From the NCBI GenBank assembly GCA_039566865.1, contig CM076957.1, positions 7,821,896 to 7,885,895 on the forward strand: a stretch of DNA of 64,000 nucleotides, in the 5' to 3' direction. Positions 39,201 to 50,600 of the stretch are shown piece after piece (the first letter of the stretch is position 1; each line of letters begins with the position of its first letter). The notes beneath the pieces were generated by a model. That model saw only the letters and a program-made list of their open reading frames with translations. It did not search any database and was not told where the DNA came from. The translations under genes were made by a program, and so were the position numbers. The stretch comes from Aurelia coerulea (Eukaryota; Cnidaria; Scyphozoa; Semaeostomeae; Ulmaridae).

Positions 39201-41563
39201 GTCTCTCCCAGAAATCATTAGAAATTGCCTCCAATTTTGAGATATGATAGCAGTGAAAGAGTTTCGGTTATTGCTCAGGTCAGTATACATAATTGCTGAA
39301 ATTCTTATCTGTATATCTCACTTGTAGCGATTTCTATAGATATTTCAAGGAAGGTCAATATTCTTCGACCGGAAAATGAACGCAGCTCCGGCCCCAAACA
39401 AGCTGTGTGCCTAAACATGTAAACAACTCTGGACGGACATCCCCACAACTGATTTATCAAAAAAATTGCAAATAACTGAAGTATTTTAGCATCCATTTCA
39501 GTTTTAGTGAGGGTACTAGAAAATTTACCTCAAACGACCGATTTTGTCTCCAGGGGCTAGAAAGCGGTGATCTCATTGGCTGACAAGCATGAAATTGGAT
39601 GATTTCCGCATGCTCTGACAACCAGTAAGGATTTGAGCCTTATCTTGGTAACACCTTAGCAACGGAAGAAGTTGCCCAAATGAAATGAACAAAATTACTT
39701 TGATCATATTTCGTATCCCTATGATGGCTAGAAGACTATTTGGTTGGTTTACCTGTGCCTATTGGCCAGCCTTGTATTGAAAAGGAGGCACTAAGTAAAT
39801 GCTTTCCCGACTGTTTAGACTTTTCATCATGTACAGTTCATCCGATCTCGAAGAACATTTCGTAAAGTATTTATGACATGGGAATTGCCAAGAACAAGCG
39901 AAAGAGAGTGAGAGTTTCGAAGAAACTGCAATGGAAATTCAAAGGAAACCAACATGTTAATTTCCATGTAAAGAACAGCATCCAAGTAGGCCAAGAAGAA
40001 GCTCTAACAACCCAACAAGGGAGGAGAGTGGCCTAAACCAGAAAAGGCCTAACGTTGAGCCTGCCTCATTTTGTACACCAAAGCGACTAAAAGAAGGGTT
40101 TGAGACTGACAAGAAGCTGAATTTTAACTTTTTAATGAGCTTCAAGATCTTCAAGAACATCTTCGAACAGCTTTTGTTCCTTCCCCAAATTGCTGCTGTC
40201 TTAAAACAATTTCCGTTGACACGCACAGTGAAAGGATATTGTATTGAGCATGTGTTGAAACTTTAACCTCAATTTTCTCAAAACCAACTTTTTCATCATT
40301 TAAATTTTTTTGAACAGTCATAACTTTGGACCAACTCAATCAATTTACATCCAGTTTTCAGTTTTAGATCCCTGTGCAAGTGGAGAAGGTCACTTCACCA
40401 GAAAATTTCAAAGTTTATAATTAGAATGATTACCTATTATCAAAAATCAATGATGCACGACCATGAAATATCAATAATTCCACAATCTAGAGATTTTTTT
40501 TCAAGAATTCAGCAGTTTTCTTGGATTTTTCTGGTGGGGTGCCCTACAGCTACCTTTTGTGCTCATTTCTATTTGAGAATTCCTTTCAAAGGTCCTGTTG
40601 AATTTGCAGGGTTTCCGTTCAAAGAGAACAACAATTTTTTCCTAATTATGCACATTAATACATGATTAATTATGCAAATTAGAAAAAATTTCATTAATTA
40701 ACTCAACTTTCCAAGGGCTTTCTAATGATGTATAAAGATAAAGAACAGCATCCCCAGGGAAGAATTTCATTCTAATACCAGGTATCCACCTTAATCTTTA
40801 GCAAGAAGCCTGACTCAGATTCTAGAATTTTTTGCAACTTTTTTGTTTTCAGTTTTTAGAGCAAGACGCGAGTTGCTTAAAAGTTTCGTTCTCGAAAACA
40901 CCGAAAACGATAAAAAAACGTCAAAATTTCTAAAGAATCGACAAGAAAGGACAAAGAGAAAACCTTTTTGTGTTGATTTGGGATATAGAAATAGATGTTT
41001 TGTCTCTGATGCTTCTCTGATGCAATTTCGATTTCCCCTTGTAGCACTGCCATCCTTCAGTTTTCTGTACGTTATTGAAATTCCATGCAGAGGTAATTTG
41101 GATTTCTCCTGTGACCATCCGTGTATAAAATTTCTATTTCATAGGTCCAATATGACGAAGACCATAGAAGCCTGTGCAAAAGAGGTAATCAAACCAGCAA
41201 CGAGGGCATTACATGGAGTTGATTTTACGTTCTTTGCTATACGTTTCTTTGCTGAATGCTGGGCAAATGGCGAAACGGCTTCAACAACGTATTTCTCACT
41301 TGGACATGCTGATGATTGTTATATGATGACTGGAGCTGAATGGAGTTATTACATTTATCGTTACGGACCAGCAAGTGAGTATCATCATCATCAACATTAC
41401 CGATGATTTGTTGAAAATAAGTCAACATCATCACCAGCATCATCATCATGATCATCATCATCATCATCATCATCAACATCATCATCATCATCATCAGCAA
41501 TATCATCAACATCATCATCATCATCATCAACATCATCATCACCATCATCATCATCATCAGCAA

Positions 41564-41619
<56 letters not shown>

Positions 41620-44600
41620 ACATCATCATCGTCATCATCATCATCAGCAACATCATCATCATCAACATCATCATCATCATCATCAACATCATCATCATCC
41701 TCATCATGATAATCAGCATCATAATAATCATTATCATCATCACCACCATCCTCATCAGCATTTACACTACTGGCCAAAATTACCGGCTACCCTACATAAA
41801 CCTTAAAAATGCAGTCTTGATGCATTCCAGTCCGACTGATTTCGCTAGTTCGTCACTCACCGTTATCATACCGGGTGAGTCAGAAAAAACGTGGGGTGTT
41901 TTGCGCATTGTGACGTCGCGTTCAGCAACCCCATCGTAGCGAAACTAAATTTTTTCTTCCTGCCAGAGGTCTAACTTAGATCATAAGCCTTTCCGCGTCG
42001 AAATCGGTCACTTCATGTATTAATCAGAAAACATTTTCTTCATAAGACGTTGTATGGGAGTTTTGCAAACTTATGAAATATTTGATGGAGCCCCTTCAGC
42101 ATTTTATCCTTGCCAAAGCTGCAGGTACACGTGGTATTATCAGGGGAGAATGAAATAGTTTTTTCATGAAACATCGCATTGATCTTGCTGAAATAAATCT
42201 CTTTACAACACAAAGCAGCATGCGTTTTTACTGTCTCTCAAATATATTCTCTTTGCAGGACAGGTTATGACGTGACAAGGCATCCCAGGGGAGAAAACAC
42301 TATTTCCGAACTGTTTCATGCTCCCCAGATAATACCACGCGTACCTGCAGCTTTGGCAAGGCTAAAATGCTGAAGGGGCTTGGTTAAAGGTTTCCTCAGT
42401 TTGCAAGACTCCCATACAAATATTTAGGAAGAAAAGCTTTGTTAAATAATGAATCACATGACCGATTTCGATGGGGAAAAGTTTATCATCTAAGTCAGAT
42501 TTATGGCTGCTCGGAATAATTTAGTTCACAACGGTAGGGTGGTTAAACGCGACGCCACAGTCCGTCAAACACCCCACGTTTTTTCTGACTCACCCGGTAC
42601 AGTGTGTCCCAGAAATATTGCTTGACGTTTGATTGAATGTTAAAAATAACAATAAAATGTACAGGTTCCTTGTTAAGATTTTGAATTAATTTTAGACCCC
42701 AGAATCTTGCGAATCCAATAAGAACTCACGGAGCTACAAGCTTTTTACAAGCTTGTGCGACAGCTGAAACCAGAGACCCCTAACTGACTTGTTTTCCTAA
42801 AAGACATCCTAAAATCAAGGTAAAAGAATGTTTAAACTCTCATCGATATCAGAGCAATGCAATTAGGATTTCTAAGGTTATTTAATTCTTGTAACCATTT
42901 CCGAAATTTACCTAAGAATGCAAGCATCTAAAAACATGGAATGAAAACTTAATCAAAGAGTATGGAGCGTTTTTTGTGCCAAAATTCTCTATTTATTATA
43001 TTTTGATGAGTGATATTATTCACGGAGATATCATAACATTTAGTGCATTATAATAACGCATTTTTATCTTACCCAATGTTATTTACTGCAGTTTATTTGT
43101 AATTTCTTGTGCAATTTCAAATTATTTCGTGCAGAACTATATTTTCAATTCTTTTCGCATAATGCATTTCGGCATGGCATAATGCATTTCGGCATGACAT
43201 GATGCATTTCGTCATGGCATGATACATTTCGGTCAATCAAAAAATGGCGGGAAAACACAACGCATTGCACATGGGCAGATCCCAGTGATCACAACATCAT
43301 ATGGCGTCTAACTGTGAACGAGATGCGAGGTTAGAGAGTGCAATATCGGCCATAAGCGAGATAGCAAAAGAAGGAAGGCGTTTGCTTTCTTTGCTTGACG
43401 CTTGGTATTGCCAACATGAATCAGAGCCAGCATGCAGAACCAGCAACATCAAACCAATCAAACACAGGCAACATTTCAAATCCAGTTGGGCTTGGGCCTA
43501 CATCTGGTGTTGGCGGCCTGTGTCAGCCCTACGATACACATTACTACTTCTACGATACACAAAGCCACACCACCGGAGGGCTGTACCCTGGGGGTCTAGT
43601 ACTAGCATCATCTCTTATTCTTCTCTGCTGCGCCCTGTATCCACGTGCCCTTATAGCACCAAGCATTCTCCTTTGGCCAATGTTTGGGTTTTCATTCATT
43701 ATCTCTTGCATAACAGCAGCCAAGTCATTATCGTCGAGGTACTTTTTATCGCCAACAAAACCCAGTTCATGTCTACGCCTAATCAAAGTCCCGTGTGAGA
43801 CACCCATAATTCCTTCGATTTCCGTCCACAAAATGTTGAATTTAAGGAGAAAAATTAGCTGCTTTTCGCTGATTTCGATTCGTGGTCTACCACGACCCGA
43901 ATTTTGACGTATTGATACAAGTGGGCAGCCATTCCCCTGATTTACAGTATTTTCCATGCCGAAATGCATTATGCCATGCCGAAATGCATTATGTCACGCC
44001 GAAATGCATTATGTCATACCGAAATGCATTATGCCATGCCGAAATGCATTATGTCATGCCGAAATGCATTATGCCATGCCGAAATGCATTTTGTCATGCC
44101 GAAATGCATTATGCCATGCCGAAAGGCATGATGCGAAAAGAATTGAAACATATAGTTCTGCACGAAATACTTTGAAATTGCACAAGAAATTACAAATAAA
44201 CTGCAGTAAATAACATTGGGTAAGATAAAAATGCGGTAATATAATGCACTAAATGTTATGATATCTCCGTGAATAGTATCGCTCATCAAAATAAAATAAA
44301 TAGAGAATTTTGGCACAAAAAACGCTCCATAAAAGAGAGACGGGGCAATTCCAAATTATGCTGAACAAGATTCCTCCAAGCATCCATAACCTTGGTTCAA
44401 TTATGGTTCAATGTCATAGAAAGCTAGTTTTTGATTACAAAGTCCAACTTTGTAATCTAAGAAGGGGCTTCGATGTCAGGCTGTCAGAAAGAAAGAAAAA
44501 AAGTAAGTAACCCACTTCCGTCACGCTCGTTAAAGCGATTGATTAACGTTTTATCTCTGCTAATTGGCACTGAAATAAAGAAAGCGCACATAAAGCGCAT

Positions 44601-47600
44601 ACAAGACAGAAGTTTCCCGCGATCCTATAGCAACATTTGACGTCGGCTCATTTCATGTTAGACAGATTTGACACCATAAGATGGATAAATTACCATGATG
44701 TTTACCCTGGCACAACAACAAATTTACCCAGAATTGGCACGTTCTTGACTTCATTAGCAGCTTAATTATGTCAAAACAATCGTTTTCTAGAACGAACGAA
44801 TCATTAGCCACTTATTGATAGTTCTCATTATGCAAATAAGTCAACTTTAGAGGATGTTGTAACTGGTGGCCTGCACAGAGGCTAGCATTCGCAGCATCAC
44901 CGAAGATAGAAGGATCCCCCTACTACACAGCTACAGAAAGGTGCAGAATCCCAGCAAACAATAGACCTTTTAGCTATTCTAAAAGGAGCATGGATCGAAC
45001 GTTATTTTTATACATTTTTATACGTTACGTTCGATCGAGTGGCGTTAGAGCTTCTATCACTATTGTGCACATTCGAAAATTCTACAAAGTGTTGCAAAAG
45101 TTTGTTCGATTCTGATTCTTTCCTGAATAGCTAAAAGGTCTATGGCGCCATTGACTGGGGGAAGGCACGAGATCACACTGAACCAAAACATCTTCATGCA
45201 TATCATTCTGCACAGAGGTTATCTTCGTGACTGCTTGTCTCAAATTAGATGCCCGCGAATAGCAACAATTGAAACGTTCTGTAGGATTCTGCATAAGTAT
45301 TTTTGCGTTATCGTAAATCTCACATGACATCTCATTTGACACAGATGCACCAATAGTTTCGTGCACGAACTAAGCAAACTAGGGGTAATGACTTTTGATT
45401 TTTGCGTATCATTCTCGTTTGACATAAAGACCAAAATATTGCCTTTGAGGCGATTCTTGTCCTTATACAAGGCGCTCGATTTTCCATTGAAGGCGACTTT
45501 AGCAGCAACACTCATCTCTCTGACTGTAGCTAAAAACAGCATCTACGGTCATTTGGGGTTATGAAGAAATCAATATTCAGATATCCTTATGCTTGTTTAG
45601 CTCAGGACAGACTTTGTAATCATCCAAAAGGATCTTATGTTTCGAAAGTGCTTTTGAAATTCCACTTGATTTGCTTTGAATAAACGAGATTCTACTTTCA
45701 CAAAATATGCAATTTAGGGGCGTCTGGTTTCAGCTTTCGCACAAACTTAATCTTCGAAAGCTCATAACTGCGTGAATATTCAGCCGATTGGCTAGTTTTT
45801 GTTGTCTAAACTTAATTTAAAATCTCAGCAATATGGTTATTTTATCTTTGAGCCCGTTCAGTGTTTTGTTATTTTTTAATAATCAAACTTCGAACCATTT
45901 TTTTGGGACACCCTGTAGGTACATATTTCATTTAGATTCCTAATATTGATGTTGTTCTGCAAAATTATGAGCCTTTTACATTATGATGTAGTGCGATAGG
46001 GAGAAGTCGGAAGGGAGGCGTGGAAGGAAAGCATTTCACTTTCGACTTTTCGCTATGGCATTCATTCATTCATTCATTCATTCATTCATTCATTCATTCA
46101 TTCATTCATTCATTTATATATTCATTTAAAGTTGGCATTTACATAAGTTTAAAAGAATAAAGCTAATTTACACCAACTGTCTACAATGAGTCTAAAGTAA
46201 TACATGTAATTTGTAATATTGCTAGCTATGTACATTACTAAACTGGTTCCTTCCCAAGTTTTAATTATCCTTTTGAAAGCTGCAACAGACACAGACTCTT
46301 TATTCACCACATCATCGTTTAGGGTATTCTACATCATAGCTCCCCTGAATCTCAGGGAGTTTATCCCATATTTTATTGTGTGAACTACTCCTAGGAGGAA
46401 GTTCGCATAAAACATGTTTGCTGTTTGCATAAGTTATATGTTATAGATTTTGTTTGGAAATTCTTCCAGAGGTATGAAGGATTAAGTGGGTGGAGTGTTT
46501 TGTAAACCACTAAGAGCAGCTTCTGTAGGTTCTTTACATGGATTGTAACATCATTATGCCTCGATAGAAGTTCTTCAAAAGAGGATTCAAAATTCTGGTA
46601 CACGATCCTTCTTCAAGCACGTTTATGTACTCGATTGATGTTACTGTTAGCAGGTTTGCTACAAAATCACCAGATCAGGGGGCAATAGGTGAAATTTTAC
46701 ACGATAACAGCATTGAAAAATATCCTTGCTTGATTGAAGTAATAATAGCTTGACAATGTAGAGAATGACTTGACCTTTGAGCTAACTTTGATGCAGAGAT
46801 CCTATCCGCGTTTGCTAAAAGTTAGTTTTTTATCGATATGATAGTGACTCCTACAATCTTGGACATAAATTACTGGACTTGCTGGACCTTTCAATCCCTC
46901 CCCCCAAGATCAATGTTGTTATTGACGTCGAAATTCAGGCTTGATGGCAGCAGAAACCTTCCCACGAAAATCTCACGTCAGACCAACATTGATAGGTGGG
47001 GGGAGGGGGGAAATTGGGTGTTAAAATTGGAATTGTTGTGATAATATACAGTCCGGATATATTATTGTCCAAGATTGTAGTAATTTCACTTTGTCATTGG
47101 ACATTGGCACGTATGATTTGGCCATTGATATTCAGGTATTGTGTCATAATTTCGCATTTGCAAAATAGGCTACGAACTAGGGGGTGGTTCATTTTCCAAG
47201 GCCACTGCGCTATAATTTTCAACTTTTAATTAAACGTTGATGCTACAGCCCACTCGATATGTAATTAACTTTCAATGTGCCTGTTTGTTGGTTAGTAGAT
47301 CTTAGCCATCATAGTTGGCCTTTCAACTACATGGTGTCCAAAAAATTGTGCCCCGCTTGTCTAAAGATCATGACAAAACGGCAAAAGATTCTCAACAAAC
47401 CTTTATATGATATTGCTCTTCGGATGTTCGAATAAAGTTTGCTGTCATCCCCGTAAAAATCCCTTGAAATATGATGGAGCTATGACGTTCAAGAGACCAA
47501 ATTTGCCTGATGACTGAAACCAGCGGTCGGCCACTTTGTCTTACTATTTTGCAGCGATAAATAGCTTCATTTGAGGAGGTAAGAAATGGTTTATGTGACG

Positions 47601-50600
47601 TCAGAAATAGTAGAAATCTTTAATGATTATCGGAATTTTCACGAAAGCTATGACATTGGAGGCTGATGCTTTATTTCATCCATGAAGCTATTTATCGCTG
47701 CAAAATAGTAAGACCAAATGGCCGACCGCTGGTTTCAGTCATCAGGCAAATTTGGTCTCCTGAAAGTCATAGCTCCATCATTTTTTAACAGATTTTTATG
47801 GGGATGGTAGAAAACTGTAATTGATTATCTGAAGAGCAAAACCATGCAAAATTTTCGCGCGAAGCTGTTACCGTTTTGTCGCAATCTTCAGGCAAACAGG
47901 GCACACTTTTTTGGGACACCCTGTATGAGATGGCATATAATAAGTTAAGATTAGTGGATTATTACTAATGATTCAGTTTGTAAAAAACCGATAATTTTGC
48001 ATCATCTGGTGCGTTCGTACCAACTTATTCCTATTTATGATTGAAAATATGATGAATATCTCAATAGGCTTAAATTGAATCTGATAGGTGATATGATAGG
48101 TAACACTAAGTAGCTCAATATGGGCACGCCCCTGATTCCACCTTTCTTCTGGAATACTCTCAATCTACTTCGATTTCAATATTCTAGCCAGGCCAGCGAT
48201 GAAACCTTACAATTCACTTGGTTGCTACAGATCAACTGCCAATGCAGTTCCGATAAGACATTTGATTGGAACATATGGCAGCAGCTCGTGAGTATTTTCA
48301 CTTCCTTTGCTTGGTAGTCTTTGCTTCCTATCTCAGAGTAAGGCCACGTTTACACTATACCGGCATAGTTTTGATCTGCTACAAAGTTGGTACGGTTCAA
48401 GAGCGTTGACACTGCTCCAGAACAACGAGAAATATGTCTGTAGACAGAAAGAGAAAAGTGTTACGGATTAGTAGGAACAGTGTAAACGACAGGCTAACCC
48501 GTTACATTTTACTACGGATCTAAAGGTGCACCGGTAAAGTGTACGGGGTCTTGAGCTCAGGAGTTACAGTGCAATCTTTCCTCATACGTTCAAAACATGT
48601 TTTTTTTATAAAAACTTAGGATCAGGCCATAGCACTAAAAGTTTCTTAATTTGCCCTATTTTGGCTGGGGGGCCCCACCTAGTACACTTTTCGTGATAAC
48701 TTTGCCAGTAGAAAAATTATGGCCCGGAAACTGTCGGACTTTTTGCTGCTACTTATTGTGCAACGACTCATGAAGTTTCATAGGAACACTTCGACAAATG
48801 AGGAGGAGGGAGATAATTTTCCTAGACTGACTCAGTCAAAATCGCCAATTCTTGAATGACTCTCGCGAAAAAAAGTAGCAAAATTGCAATATTTTGCAAA
48901 AACATTTTGCATGGTAGTGTTATTTGATTTAATCTACTATAATTCTCATGTTATGGATGGAAATTTTGTCCTCTAAATTAAATTTATCGCATCTTTTTTG
49001 TTTTGGCCGATTTTGCCACTTTTTGACCACACACAAAGAAAAATGCCGACGCATATTTCATATTTTTATATTTTCATATATTTTTCATATTTAATTCTTT
49101 TAAGGAGGGTTGCCCTTCAGCAGAAGCTGGTTTTCAAGGGGCCCTCCGATAAAAACAATAATTAAAATCTACAGAAACAAAGTAAAAAGCTATTAATTAA
49201 ATCAAACTATAAAACCTTATTTACAATATTCAAAACCTATGTACAATAATGTTTAAAATTTAAAATCAATCGAAAGAAAAAGATGCCTGTCCCTAAATAG
49301 TCTTGAAACTCTTCAGTGAGGCTGCCTGCTTAGACTCGGCTGAGAGGCTATTCCACAGTTTTGCACCTCTGTAGGAGAAACATCTCTGGCCATTATTTGA
49401 CCTTTTCTTGGGTAACCTAAGGTCGGTTCCTGTATTACGAAGGCTGTAGGATGAACACTGCGAATTTCGTGTGAAGAGGTCACACAGGTATTGCGGAGCC
49501 AGCTCATTTAAGGACTTGAAGACCATTGTCTGAGACTCATAGGCTACAAGTTCGTCAATGGTCTTCCATCCCAGCTCTTCAATAAGGGGTCTGCTTGGGG
49601 CATCGAAGCTGCTATGCGTTACAATCCTAGCAGCACGTTTTTGAAGTTTTTGCAACTGATTAATTTCAGTTGAACCAGCACAGCCCCAAACAGAACAACA
49701 GTATCGAAAGTGGGGCTCAACAATACCTGTGTAGAGAGTTCGCAAAGTTTCTTGTGGGAGAAAAGACTTGGCATGTCTCAAAAAACCAACTGCCCTGGAG
49801 ACCTTGCTAGAAACTGCCTTGATTTGTTCTTTCCAATCCAAGGAGCAGTCAATTTGCACACCAAGGTATTTTGTCCTTTTGACTACTTCAAGCTCATTAT
49901 CGCGAATTTTCAGTTCCAAGTCTTTATTTTGACTTTTGAGAATGTTGTGTTTCTGCTTAGTAGAAATAAGCATGGAATGAGTTTTCGCAACATTCAGGGA
50001 AAGCTTGTTGCCTTGTAACCAAGTGTCCAGCTTCCTAAGGTCACTGTTAATAGCCTCATTCAGCCGAGTCAAATCATGAGACTGGTAGCATAAACTGGTG
50101 TCATCAGCATACATGGAAACGGTGGAATCTTGGACAGCTTGTGGGAGATCATTGATGTAGATGAGGAAGAGAAGAGGCCCAAGACATGAACCTTGCGGAA
50201 CGCCAACTTCTATGTCCCCAACTTTTGAATCAACCCCATTAACCCTACAAAATTGTTTCCGGCTGGAAAGGTAGGATTTAAACCACGAGAGTTCACGTTG
50301 CTGTACACCGTAAAGCTCGAGCTTTTTGCAGAGGATATTATGATCTACAGTGTCAAATGCCTTTTTGAGGTCAATGAACACTAAACCCACAAGCTTACCA
50401 AGATCCAATCCATTGTACCAGTCGTCAGTATTTTTAAGTAAGCATGTTACTGTTGAATGAAGGCGTAAAAAGCCGGATTGGCCAGATGAAAAATGACCGT
50501 TATCATTCATATACTGGTACAGCTGGTTTGTTACTAGTTTTTCAAAGAGCCTTGAGATGACAGGCAAGACTGATATTGGTCTATAGTTAGACTTGTCAGT

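Larger units (their letters stand above)
37514..40980. mobile_element. Split copy of the 56965-57543 MITE family
   Basis: The left piece 37514-37593 (ACTATACACGTTTGACAGGC, CACAATC) and right piece from 40795 (ATCTTTAGCAAGAAGCCTGA, then GAAAACGATAAAAAA) are the left half of the MITE at 56965-57543. The piece between is a TTAA-flanked insertion. The right MITE end is not recognised, and the copy fades about 160 bases before exon 11. Confidence 0.6.

Noticed and set aside
38025..39496. Similar short frames on opposite strands (GPELRSFSGRRILTF on both)
   Set aside because: They come from the two arms of the giant palindrome and contain no domain.
40843..41144. N-terminal part of a 187-codon plus-strand frame ahead of exon 11
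   Set aside because: The sequence up to about 40980 is part of a MITE and a good splice acceptor lies at 41144; the domain homology begins after it.
41237..41939. Long frames of poly-His, poly-Ile, poly-Asp and poly-Met on both strands
   Set aside because: They are produced by the (ATC)n microsatellite being open in all frames. Only the part up to 41374 on the plus strand belongs to a plausible exon.
43950..44130. Regularly spaced repeats resembling a CRISPR array
   Set aside because: The units are contiguous with no unique spacers and lie in a transposon terminal repeat of a eukaryotic genome.
43882..44316. Repetitive frames such as HYVMPKCIMPCRNALCHAE
   Set aside because: These are translations of the 20-bp tandem units of the transposon arm.
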